A stretch of DNA of 23,471 bases from positions 1 through 23,471 of IMG/VR virus record IMGVR_UViG_3300032238_001617. One strand, written 5' to 3'. Made by a program: the position numbers and the translations under genes. The notes under the pieces were generated by a model. The model was not told where the DNA came from. It made no database searches and saw only the letters and a program-made list of their open reading frames with translations. Shown in pieces: positions 15,398 through 22,782 of this stretch (positions are counted from its first letter, which is position 1; every line of letters begins with the position of its first letter). The stretch comes from a virus.

Positions 15398-16207
15398 TTA
15401 AACACCTCTCTTAGTATCAAAAGCAATGATGTGTTCTCTACCTGTAAAGTTATATCCGTGTTCGGTACAAAAATCAATTACCATAGGATAAACTCTAACT
15501 AATTCTTCTCTATTATCACCTGGAGGCATAATCCAAGTTTTATGTTTAGGAATACCTAACTCGGTTCTAAATGCTTCAATTTCTTTCCAAATTTCAGGCA
15601 TTTCAACAGGATTACAAACTGGTTTGAAATGATAATCTTTATGGTAATGGATCATCTTTTTAATAGCTTCAGTATGTAATCTGTGTTTGTTGTGTTGGTC
15701 AATCATCTTTTGATCGGTTTTAACACCTTTTGGAGTTAATACACCTAGTTTAGGGACTGAATTGCTAAATTTAGGTGATAAAGAGATCAAACCTAAAGGA
15801 TATTCTGTTTCAATATAGTGACTTCCTTCAGTTTCCATTGTAATCACAATACCTCTTTCATTAGCAAAAATAGATAATTCATTTACCAAATCAGGATGCA
15901 TTGTTGGTGAACCACCAGTTAACATCATTTCTTTAATGTCCGGTCTTTTATTGTACATTTCAACAATGTCATTAAAACTAAATCCACCTTTTTCAGGATG
16001 AATGCTTGTATACCAACTATCACACCAACCACCTTCACCAAACCAACATCTGTGAGTACAACCTGTTGTACGAACAGCTACTGTTGGAAAACCTGCTCTA
16101 GAGCCTTCGCTCTGTACACAATAATATAACTCTACTATTGGTAATTTTTTATCGTAATCTATAATTCTTCCTGGTTTCATATTATTTGTTAATTTTTCTG
16201 TCGTCAT
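15398..16207 (-). CDS. queE: 7-carboxy-7-deazaguanine synthase (radical SAM)
   Basis: This 269-residue radical SAM enzyme would convert CPH4 to 7-carboxy-7-deazaguanine, the third step of the preQ0 pathway. The N-terminal IVELYYCVQSEGSRAGFPTV (24-43) matches the QueE substrate-binding start. The iron-sulfur cysteines are C50, C54 and C62 in GCTHRCWFGEGGWCDSWY, so the spacing is CX3CX7C rather than CX3CX2C. The SAM-binding motif T-G-G-E-P reads TGGSP (97-101). Further support comes from VITMETEGSHY (125-135) and a C-terminal KTWIMPPG. It overlaps the end of QueD by 26 bases from the ATG at 16207. An ATG at 16180, two bases after the QueD stop, is an alternative that leaves all motifs intact. 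Confidence 0.92.
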   Translation of the reverse strand: MTTEKLTNNMKPGRIIDYDKKLPIVELYYCVQSEGSRAGFPTVAVRTTGCTHRCWFGEGGWCDSWYTSIHPEKGGFSFNDIVEMYNKRPDIKEMMLTGGSPTMHPDLVNELSIFANERGIVITMETEGSHYIETEYPLGLISLSPKFSNSVPKLGVLTPKGVKTDQKMIDQHNKHRLHTEAIKKMIHYHKDYHFKPVCNPVEMPEIWKEIEAFRTELGIPKHKTWIMPPGDNREELVRVYPMVIDFCTEHGYNFTGREHIIAFDTKRGV

Positions 16208-16760
16208 ACTCTAATACACCTTTTGCTTTTGCATATTCTGCTATTTCTTTTCCTCTTTCAATGTTAAAAGCTTTCCATTCACTAACTGAAATACTTTCAG
16301 CTAGGCATTCAGTCCAACAATTTGGAGTTTCATAAATTGTTACTTTATGTATTTTTAAACCAGTTGGAGCATCTTTGTAAAGTGTGTTTGATAATACTTC
16401 CATAGCTAAAAATACTTCTTTAGCAATGTTTTCTACTGATGGATTACAATATCTACCAGATCCGTTTAAGCTCATCAACCACAATTTAGTACCATAGTCT
16501 TTAGTTGTCTTAATAAGTAATTCGTCTTTAGGATTTAAAATCATTCCATGATCTAAAATATCGTCAATCCATTGACAAAATACTCTTTTAATTTCCTTGA
16601 AGTCAATCGCATAACCGATTTCTTCCATGTTTTCGAAACTGAATGTTAATTCATAAAGATAAGTATGTCCATGAATGTTATAACATTTCATGAATTCATT
16701 CATTACTCTATGTCCAGAGTCAAAATTACCTTTTCTGCTTATATATTGTGTCTTAGCCAT
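16182..16760 (-). CDS. queD: 6-carboxy-tetrahydropterin synthase
   Basis: This 192-residue protein of the PTPS/QueD family would turn dihydroneopterin triphosphate from FolE into 6-carboxy-tetrahydropterin. The zinc ligands are H17 (FDSGHRV), H30 and H32 (CYNIHGHTY), with C26 as the catalytic cysteine, followed by AIDFKEIK (51-58) and a D70-H71 pair in ILDHGMILN. A late IYETPNCWTEC carries the conserved glutamate that holds the pterin. It is longer than the usual 120-140 residues, through an insertion after LNPKDE and a C-terminal helix. The ATG lies eight bases inside the end of the thioredoxin gene, and QueE overlaps its 3' end. Confidence 0.94.
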   Translation of the reverse strand: MAKTQYISRKGNFDSGHRVMNEFMKCYNIHGHTYLYELTFSFENMEEIGYAIDFKEIKRVFCQWIDDILDHGMILNPKDELLIKTTKDYGTKLWLMSLNGSGRYCNPSVENIAKEVFLAMEVLSNTLYKDAPTGLKIHKVTIYETPNCWTECLAESISVSEWKAFNIERGKEIAEYAKAKGVLEYDDRKINK

Positions 16761-16998
16761 TGATAAATTGCATTATTTGTTCATAACTCATAATACCTAC
16801 AAATCTACGAATTTCTTCGCCTTTTTCGGCAAGAACTACTGTAGGAATATTTATTACCTTAGCTGCTTTAGTTCTATCGGTTTCATATTCAATGTTGATT
16901 TTTTCAACAGGTATTACTTCTGATACTTTGTCCATAATAGGACCTAATGTTTTGCATGGTCCACACCATTCTGCTGTAAAATAAAATATTTGCTTCAT
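16753..16998 (-). CDS. Thioredoxin
   Basis: This 81-residue minimal thioredoxin has the classical active site W-C12-G-P-C15 in FTAEWCGPCKTLGP, a following helix, and cis-proline P52 in INIPTVVLAEKGEEIRRF. It lacks the first strand-helix of cellular thioredoxin (about 105 residues), as many phage thioredoxins do. It would reduce disulfides, most plausibly the C-terminal cysteine pair of the class II ribonucleotide reductase at 20908-22764. It lies between a membrane protein gene (three bases upstream) and queD (eight-base overlap), so it is expressed with the preQ0 genes. Confidence 0.93.
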   Translation of the reverse strand: MKQIFYFTAEWCGPCKTLGPIMDKVSEVIPVEKINIEYETDRTKAAKVINIPTVVLAEKGEEIRRFVGIMSYEQIMQFING

Positions 16999-17001
16999 AA
17001 T

Positions 17002-17286
17002 TTATACTAATTCCTCTAATATACCTACTACTTCTGAACCTACCAAGATAAAACATGCTACTGTTAAATCAAAAGGTAAAGCTAAATAACCTAAAATTCT
17101 AATACCTGATTTAATAAAGCTAATTAATTGGTGTTTTTTAGGATCAGGGTGTTTCATTGTTTTAAATTCAACATCAGGTGAATCGTTTGTTGGAGTTGGC
17201 TCTAACGTTGTTAATTGTACTTCTGTTTCTTGAATAGATACCTTTGGTGATTTTGGTTTTCTATTTGTTGTTTTTTTAGTTGTCAT
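17002..17286 (-). CDS. Small membrane protein with polar N-terminus
   Basis: This encodes 94 residues and is unrecognised. The first 50 residues are polar, with many K, T and P (TTKKTTNRKPKSPKVS), probably disordered. Residues 55-90 (LISFIKSGIRILGYLALPFD, then LTVACFILVGSEVVGILEEL) form one or two membrane helices. It starts one base after the preceding stop and ends three bases before the thioredoxin start. Position within the deazaguanine unit is the only functional hint. A role at the host membrane is likely but unspecified. Confidence 0.65.
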   Translation of the reverse strand: MTTKKTTNRKPKSPKVSIQETEVQLTTLEPTPTNDSPDVEFKTMKHPDPKKHQLISFIKSGIRILGYLALPFDLTVACFILVGSEVVGILEELV

Positions 17287-17287
17287 A

Positions 17288-17506
17288 TTAAAATTGTTCT
17301 TTGTTTATTAATTCGTATTCGTTTGGATTACTATCGTAAATATAGGTGGTATTTGCTAATTCTAAAAACTTGGCTTCATCCCAATTAGCTGACCAATAAG
17401 GATAACCAGATCTTAAACCAGCAAATACTTCACCATTTTTATTTACAATAGCATACATTGGTGTATTAAATTGTTGTTTTTTTCTATAGTTCGAACGCGT
17501 GCTCAT
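17288..17506 (-). CDS. Hypothetical protein overlapping queC end
   Basis: This encodes 72 residues and is unrecognised. A basic N-terminus (MSTRSNYRKKQQ) is followed by strands (PMYAIVNKNGEVFAGLRSG) and an aromatic turn (YPYWSANWDEAKFLELANTT). The pattern Y-A-I-V-N-x-N-G-E-V-F-x-G resembles small phage proteins with a single beta-sheet, but no named domain can be given. The ATG lies 23 bases inside the end of queC, so translation is probably coupled. Confidence 0.65.
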   Translation of the reverse strand: MSTRSNYRKKQQFNTPMYAIVNKNGEVFAGLRSGYPYWSANWDEAKFLELANTTYIYDSNPNEYELINKEQF

Positions 17507-18377
17507 GTTCTTTCAGAACTAAATGTACGTACTCTTTTACGGTTTCCCAACTTACAGGACCGAATTCGTCAGCATAATTTACAGGATCTGGGCGATCTAG
17601 TTTCATAAATGCTTCTACACGTTCAACTGATGATGCTGATTTGTAATCGCTAAACCATTCTTCACTAGCTACACCATTGTCGTGGTATACTTTATGTAAA
17701 ATTGGTTTATATGATGTGTTAGTACGTTTATATACTTCATCAAAATCAAGTTCTAATGTATTGCAACAAATTTCACCATCAACTAAAATACCGTACTTAT
17801 CGTCTTCAAGATAAGGAGTATAATAAGTTACTTTTTCAGCACCCCAGTTACCTGCTTTAAATGCTTCATAATCAATATCTCTAAATTCTTGTCTGCAATC
17901 AGGATAAATAGCATGATCACCAGCATGAATACCCATTGCAATAACACATTCTGTGTTTTTAGATTCTGCAATTGATAAAGCAACAGCTTGAATAATTGAA
18001 CTAAAGATTTTGTTACGATTAGGAACAACAGTTGCTTTCATATTTTCTTCAGCATAGTGACCTTCAGGAACCTCTGCTCCACCTGTTACTAAAGCCGAAT
18101 TAAGTAATTGAGATAGACCATCTAATTTAATTATTTGGTAATTAATTTTAGGAAAGTGATGTAAAATAACTTCTGATCTTTCGGATTTATATTTAACTTC
18201 ATCAGCTTTATCATTCAAATAATTAACTAAAGATGATGCTCTTTCAAGTTCAACTGAATGTTTTTGTCCATAATCAAAGGATAGTGCTGTAACTTCATAG
18301 CCATTGGCGAGTAGATGAAGCAATAATGTGGAGCTATCCATACCTCCACTTAACGATAATACTGCTTGTTTATTCAT
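17484..18377 (-). CDS. queC: 7-cyano-7-deazaguanine (preQ0) synthase
   Basis: This 297-residue protein is of the PP-loop ATPase family and would turn 7-carboxy-7-deazaguanine into preQ0 with ATP and ammonia. Motifs: SLSGGMDSST (8-17), SFDYGQKHSVE (33-43), VVPNRNK (117-123) and GIHAGDHAIYPDCR (149-162). It is longer than bacterial QueC (about 220-230), partly by an insertion around residues 55-80 and an extended C-terminus. The zinc site normally formed by four C-terminal cysteines is absent: TNTSYKP (219-225) and SDYKSASSVERVEAF (243-257) align with the T-x-S-C-Y and C-G-x-C-x-S-C-x-x-R-x-x-A-F segments, but no cysteine remains. No GAT or amidotransferase domain is fused. It lies three bases after the DpdA-like gene. 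Confidence 0.92.
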   Translation of the reverse strand: MNKQAVLSLSGGMDSSTLLLHLLANGYEVTALSFDYGQKHSVELERASSLVNYLNDKADEVKYKSERSEVILHHFPKINYQIIKLDGLSQLLNSALVTGGAEVPEGHYAEENMKATVVPNRNKIFSSIIQAVALSIAESKNTECVIAMGIHAGDHAIYPDCRQEFRDIDYEAFKAGNWGAEKVTYYTPYLEDDKYGILVDGEICCNTLELDFDEVYKRTNTSYKPILHKVYHDNGVASEEWFSDYKSASSVERVEAFMKLDRPDPVNYADEFGPVSWETVKEYVHLVLKEHEHAFEL

Positions 18378-18380
18378 ATT

Positions 18381-19157
18381 CTATTTTAATAAATTTCTAA
18401 ATGTTTTTAAGTTCCAATCTAATAAATCATAATCTAATTCTGTGGTATAAAAATGATTATTCATGTTTGCTTTTGGTTTTTCATTTAAACCATTTGGACC
18501 ATATTTAAGACCATCTAAAGTTGCCATGATTGGATTAGATGTATCAATTGTTTCAATAAAACCAGCATCTTTATACCAGCTAAATTCTTGTGGTACCTGA
18601 CAACCTAATAAATGTACTCTGTCATTTGGTTGAATTATACCCATATTATACATTCTACTTACTACCTCAATTCTACCTAATGCTTTTGCTAAATCTTGAT
18701 TGGGATGTGATGAATGATCTAAGTAATAATTAGCACCATAAGATAAAGCAATCTTTTTATAACCTAAATCTTTATATGTTTGATAACAAACTACAGCATC
18801 TAAAAAGTTTTTTGCTTGAACTACAGCTACTTTAGTAACTTCTTTAGGTAATTTAATTTGAGCCCATTCTCTAGCATTAACAATAGATTGAGTTGTATCT
18901 TCCCACACATCTGGGATGATAAATTCATTTGGTTTTAATTCGTTAATCCAGTATAATAAACGAGATTCATCATAAGCATGACCTAATTCATGTAATGAAT
19001 TATCCATTATTATATACACACCTTGTTTTTTAACTTTATAAAAAAAGTCTTTGTAATCTTCGTCTTGATCTAACAAATGAGGAAGACAATATTGATAATC
19101 ATTGAATTTTAAACTGTCTTCTAATAAACAGATAGGAACTTCGTGTGATAATTTCAT
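18381..19157 (-). CDS. DpdA/TGT-like 7-deazaguanine transglycosylase
   Basis: This 258-residue protein reads as a compact version of the tRNA-guanine transglycosylase TIM barrel. Segments in TGT order are: IIMDNSLHELG (49-59; D52, like D-S-G-G-F-Q), FIIPDVWED (79-87), VAVVQAKN (110-117, Q114 like the V-Q-G-G glutamine), KIALSYGA (135-142), VHLLGCQVPQEF (181-192) and FIETIDTSNP (200-209; D205 in the position of the nucleophile). The TGT C-terminal CxCxxC zinc site and tRNA-binding part are missing. DpdA proteins exchange guanine in DNA for preQ0 or related bases. Location directly before queC, in a unit with queD, queE and folE, supports DNA modification; action on tRNA is the alternative. A TATATT element lies six bases before the ATG. 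Confidence 0.8.
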   Translation of the reverse strand: MKLSHEVPICLLEDSLKFNDYQYCLPHLLDQDEDYKDFFYKVKKQGVYIIMDNSLHELGHAYDESRLLYWINELKPNEFIIPDVWEDTTQSIVNAREWAQIKLPKEVTKVAVVQAKNFLDAVVCYQTYKDLGYKKIALSYGANYYLDHSSHPNQDLAKALGRIEVVSRMYNMGIIQPNDRVHLLGCQVPQEFSWYKDAGFIETIDTSNPIMATLDGLKYGPNGLNEKPKANMNNHFYTTELDYDLLDWNLKTFRNLLK

Positions 19158-19180
19158 GACTTTAATATAATATAATTTTT

Positions 19181-19705
19181 TTAATTTTCCAACTTAAATT
19201 TAGGAACAGGTTTTGGTTTTGGAATGGTTCTTGTTGATTTATAATCTTCAATAAATTCAACAATAGTGCCTTCGAAATTGTGAAATCTTTCTTTCAAATC
19301 TTCTTCATTACCACCAAATGCTTTCCTCATATCTTTGAATAAAGAAGCCAAACGATTCAATTCATCTCTTTCAGCATCTTTGATTAAACGTTCTCTACGA
19401 GCATAATACAATTTTGAAATCTGTCTTTCATTCCAGTCATAATTCTCACTAGCTCCTGTATAATTGGCTTTGAATTTTTTGATTTCTTGTTCTTCAAACC
19501 AATGCTCATATTGTACTTGTTTCCAGTACGGGGAGTAATCATAATCACCGTTTTTTGCTTTTTCCATTACGGGGCAATTATTAGGTAATGTTTTGTGTTC
19601 TTGGTAACGTCTCCACCAAAAAAACTTGTTGTATGTTTTGTTTGGTTTAGGTGGTATTGGACTATACGTTTCTTTAAAATGTTTGAAATCTTTTAATATT
19701 CCCAT
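19181..19705 (-). CDS. Hypothetical protein, first gene of the deazaguanine unit
   Basis: This encodes 174 residues and is unrecognised. It is rich in aromatic and charged residues. A short N-terminal proline stretch (YSPIPPKPNKTYNKFFWWRR) is followed by WKQVQYEHWFEEQEIKKF and long helices (RRERLIKDAERDELNRLASL, FKDMRKAFGGNEEDLKERF), ending in a proline-lysine tail (IPKPKPVPKFKLEN). No membrane segment or cysteine pair is present. It follows a terminator and a promoter-like TATATTCACG and comes 23 bases before the DpdA-like gene, so it is the leading gene of that transcript. It could be an accessory factor for the modification system or simply a neighbour. Confidence 0.65.
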   Translation of the reverse strand: MGILKDFKHFKETYSPIPPKPNKTYNKFFWWRRYQEHKTLPNNCPVMEKAKNGDYDYSPYWKQVQYEHWFEEQEIKKFKANYTGASENYDWNERQISKLYYARRERLIKDAERDELNRLASLFKDMRKAFGGNEEDLKERFHNFEGTIVEFIEDYKSTRTIPKPKPVPKFKLEN

Positions 19706-19708
19706 AAT

Positions 19709-19718
19709 CGTGAATATA
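19709..19718 (-). promoter_or_regulatory. Candidate promoter element for the deazaguanine unit
   Basis: TATATTCACG on the minus strand, identical to the ten bases before DNA polymerase (12399-12408), directly follows a terminator and ends three bases before the ATG at 19705. It is probably the start of the 7.2 kb transcript. Confidence 0.5.
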
Positions 19719-19719
19719 C

Positions 19720-19740
19720 AAAAAGGCCTTACAAAAGGCC
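19720..19740 (-). terminator. Rho-independent terminator after the membrane protein gene
   Basis: On the minus strand the six-base-pair stem GGCCTT/AAGGCC with loop TTGT is followed by five T. It lies 29 bases after the stop of the coiled-coil membrane protein gene and just before the next candidate promoter. Confidence 0.85.
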
Positions 19741-19769
19741 CGTTTGTTCGACAAGGTAGGGGTTATTTT

Positions 19770-20903
19770 TTAAAAGTACGTTATAGTATCGTCGTCTCTT
19801 TGTTTTTTATATGTTCTAAATCGTTCTATCTGGTTATTGATAGCACCTTGTTTATTAAAGAAATCCATATTACTGTTAGTGATGTTTTCTATATTCTGAA
19901 GAATATCATCGGTTACATCTATTGGTTCTTTATTTAAAAAGCTTAATGACGGTTCACCACTCATTACAGTTTTGATTTTAGGTTCTTCATACGGTTCATC
20001 TTCTAAACCATCCATTAAAGTAGAATCCCATTCTTTTATTTCATCTTCTAAATCATCATAAGCTTCAACTACTTTTCTCATATCTTCTACTTGTTCTTCA
20101 ATTGGATATTCTTTTTTAGGACGTAATTGAGCAAAAGCAAAGTTAGCAGCAATTACAAGGGAAATAGCTAATGGATCAAATACAAAAATAATAACAAATA
20201 AAAACCAGTTAATAATTTTATCCATTGGTTGACCTGTTAATCCTGAAATATATTTTAAAGGGCCTAATTCATTAGATGCTTCTGAGGTGGTTTTAACTTC
20301 TAGTATTTTGTTTTCTAAACTGAAAATAGAGTCATTTGTTATATCTAGTTTAGCAGATAGTTTTTCATCTGATTTGTTTGCTGTTTCCATTTGTTTGAAA
20401 CTAGCATTGTTAGATTTAACTACTAAATTACCTTTTTTATCAGTGTATTGAGTTGTAGAACCTTTAGATAAAGTACCTCTTAATTCAGTAAGAGATTGTT
20501 TTTCTTTTAGAATATTATCTCTTGTTTGTTCGTATAACTTCTTTTTAGTTTCTAAAGCGGCTATCTTTTGATCTACAATTGTAGATTTAGTTGCTGTATC
20601 TTGATAAGCGGCTGATAAATAACCATAAATACCTGCTGATGTTAATAATATTAAAATTACTGTAGCAACAGTTAAATATACTCTTAAGGCTTTATTTATA
20701 GTATTCCAGTACTGGTATAATAAAGAAGCAATAACTAATTTAGAAACCTCTAAAGAAGAAGCCATAATTAAAACTGCAGTACTAGCCCCAGCAAATAACA
20801 TGCTGAGACCAGTTACTGAGTAAAACGCTGCTGAAGCACTAATTGATAAGGCAGACAGCGCTATTAAAAAAGGAAATATTCTTTCTTTAATTTTTTGTAA
20901 CAT
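19770..20903 (-). CDS. Four-helix membrane protein with central coiled coil
   Basis: This encodes 377 residues. Three hydrophobic helices lie at about 10-31, 34-64 and 74-99, followed by a long coiled-coil region (105-215, e.g. IVDQKIAALETKKKLYEQTR) probably outside the cytoplasm, and a fourth helix at 231-259 (WFLFVIIFVFDPLAISLVIA). A cytoplasmic tail of about 115 acidic residues ends the protein. The layout resembles DUF4407-type and other phage membrane proteins of unknown role. An inner-membrane sensor or a factor in membrane remodelling during infection can be imagined, but nothing in the sequence identifies it. It begins four bases after the RNR stop codon, so it is co-transcribed with RNR, and a terminator follows it. 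Confidence 0.75.
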   Translation of the reverse strand: MLQKIKERIFPFLIALSALSISASAAFYSVTGLSMLFAGASTAVLIMASSLEVSKLVIASLLYQYWNTINKALRVYLTVATVILILLTSAGIYGYLSAAYQDTATKSTIVDQKIAALETKKKLYEQTRDNILKEKQSLTELRGTLSKGSTTQYTDKKGNLVVKSNNASFKQMETANKSDEKLSAKLDITNDSIFSLENKILEVKTTSEASNELGPLKYISGLTGQPMDKIINWFLFVIIFVFDPLAISLVIAANFAFAQLRPKKEYPIEEQVEDMRKVVEAYDDLEDEIKEWDSTLMDGLEDEPYEEPKIKTVMSGEPSLSFLNKEPIDVTDDILQNIENITNSNMDFFNKQGAINNQIERFRTYKKQRDDDTITYF

Positions 20904-20907
20904 AATT

Positions 20908-22764
20908 TTACACTATTTCACAACTTGACCCTGCACAAGCTTGCTGGTCCATCAGCGCTGTGTTATCAGCTAATTCAACTACTCTTGACAAATCTACCTC
21001 GTGTAATGATTTTACTGCTTCGTTAAATTGTTCTTCGGTAATTGTTTCAAAAGGAGCTTGTTTATAAGTGTGTCCATCATGAGGTAAGAAAGACAATGCT
21101 GTAAAGTAATCTCTATTTTCAAATAACCAATCACCTACTGTTTCCCATTCATCTTGTTTAATAGTTACAGTGGCTGAAACGTTATGCATATTAGCACCTT
21201 TTCTATGACCTGGTTTAATCCATTCTTTGTTGATTGTTTTAATACGCTCTAACAAATCCATAGCTGATTCTTTACGTGTGATAGCATCTTCTGGGGCACG
21301 TTGAGGTACTGAAATTACTGCTTGTAAGTTTGGTTTAAAGAAATCATCTTCTAACATTTCAGGGTGGTAAATGTTTAAGTAAGAATATAAAGCTTCATTT
21401 TTACCTACACGAATTCTTCTCATATAGAAATCATCGTGCCAAGCGTGAATACCTGATGAAGTACCTAATACTAATGAAGTAGTACCTGAAGGTTTAACTG
21501 TAGTAACACGAGCTGCTTTATTAATACCTAAAATAGCGGCTACTCTTTCATTTTCTGCTACTGCTACTTTAGCTGCTTCTTTCATGTTTAATTTAAATAC
21601 AGCACCTGAAGCAATACCTGTCATTCCAATACCTAATAATGCTTCTTTTTCAGTTGTTTTTCTCCAAACATCTCTTAAGTAATGGAAATCAGTATATGAT
21701 GCTTGTAATGTACCGATGAATGCTGCTGCTTTAGCTCTTGCATTGTATTCTTCTTGTGAATCAATATCTGAGGCATTAATTTCACACAAGTTACAGAATT
21801 GATTTGCTTTCAAATTAATTTCAGCACAAGGATTAGTTCCAGCATCTTTATCGTTTGTAAATAAGAAACCTGGTTCACCACTGTTAGATGCTTCAATTTT
21901 TTTCCAAAGATCTAAAAACGTGTCTTTATCGATTTTGTTTCTTAATAATACAGCAGAGTTATTTGCTCTACCTCTTTGTGGGTTATTTTCCCACCAAGAA
22001 CCGAACTTACAAGTTAACATTTCTTCATCATCTAAATCAAATAATGAAATCAAAGCTGCTCTTCTAATACCACCACTTAATACAGCATCTGCTAAGTGAC
22101 AAATAATATCGTGGCATTCTAAAGCAGTTAATTTTTCACCATCATTTTTACGATCTAAAATGGCTTGCATATGAACTAAAGCAATTTTTAATGGCTCTGG
22201 ACCTGGTGCTTTACCGCCTACAGTGATTAATTGAGATCCTTTGGCTCTAATATCTCTGAAGTCAAATAAAGGTGCAGTTGATGTTTGACCAAAATAAGCT
22301 TTGGTTAACATTCTTACTGCATCAGCCCATCCTTCAATAGAATCACCTACTAAATAACGTTTTGCTTTTAGTGGTTTTCTAATTTCAGGTAGTTTTTCTA
22401 CGTGATGAGTTTGTACTGAATAACCTACTCCACAACCTGAAAGTAATAAGAACATAATTTCAGAAAATGATCTGAAATCATCGATTGGTAAGTAAGAACA
22501 GTTAAAAATTCTAGCGTTATTAATTTCAATTGGTTTACCAGCAAATTGCATAGAACGCATTGATGGTAATACTTTTTTGTCATAAACGAATTGATAAGCA
22601 GCCTCAATATCATCCGCTAAGTGAGGATATTTTTGGATGTGCATTTCTTTGTTACGAGTAACTAACTCGTGCCATGTTTCTCTTCTATGCAATTCAGGAA
22701 CGAATTTAGCATACTTGAGGTGAGTGGTGATCTCTGAAAGGATTTGTGATTCAGTTGTTAACAT
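20908..22764 (-). CDS. nrdJ: Adenosylcobalamin-dependent (class II) ribonucleotide reductase
   Basis: This 618-residue protein is a monomeric class II enzyme of the Lactobacillus RTPR type. Key residues are present: C89 in IFNCSYLPID, the SGCGVGYSVQ segment (109-118), NNSAVL (268-273), NPCAEI with thiyl-radical C313 and E315, and C324 eleven residues later (FCNL), the same spacing as C408/E410/C419 in L. leichmannii. KPSGTTSLVLGTSSGIHAWH follows. The tail ACAGSSCEIV carries the C610/C615 redox pair. It would reduce ribonucleotides to deoxyribonucleotides using a cobalamin radical and needs no oxygen or second subunit. It is about 120 residues shorter than the 739-residue bacterial enzyme. Electrons probably come from the phage thioredoxins. 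B12 must come from the host. It lies 18 bases after the helicase gene. Confidence 0.95.
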   Translation of the reverse strand: MLTTESQILSEITTHLKYAKFVPELHRRETWHELVTRNKEMHIQKYPHLADDIEAAYQFVYDKKVLPSMRSMQFAGKPIEINNARIFNCSYLPIDDFRSFSEIMFLLLSGCGVGYSVQTHHVEKLPEIRKPLKAKRYLVGDSIEGWADAVRMLTKAYFGQTSTAPLFDFRDIRAKGSQLITVGGKAPGPEPLKIALVHMQAILDRKNDGEKLTALECHDIICHLADAVLSGGIRRAALISLFDLDDEEMLTCKFGSWWENNPQRGRANNSAVLLRNKIDKDTFLDLWKKIEASNSGEPGFLFTNDKDAGTNPCAEINLKANQFCNLCEINASDIDSQEEYNARAKAAAFIGTLQASYTDFHYLRDVWRKTTEKEALLGIGMTGIASGAVFKLNMKEAAKVAVAENERVAAILGINKAARVTTVKPSGTTSLVLGTSSGIHAWHDDFYMRRIRVGKNEALYSYLNIYHPEMLEDDFFKPNLQAVISVPQRAPEDAITRKESAMDLLERIKTINKEWIKPGHRKGANMHNVSATVTIKQDEWETVGDWLFENRDYFTALSFLPHDGHTYKQAPFETITEEQFNEAVKSLHEVDLSRVVELADNTALMDQQACAGSSCEIV

Positions 22765-22782
22765 TGCTTTGTTTGTAAAAAT

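Noticed and set aside
22425-22613. Alternative minus-strand frame of 62 codons within the ribonucleotide reductase gene
   Set aside because: It lies out of frame within a highly conserved coding region and is a shadow of it.
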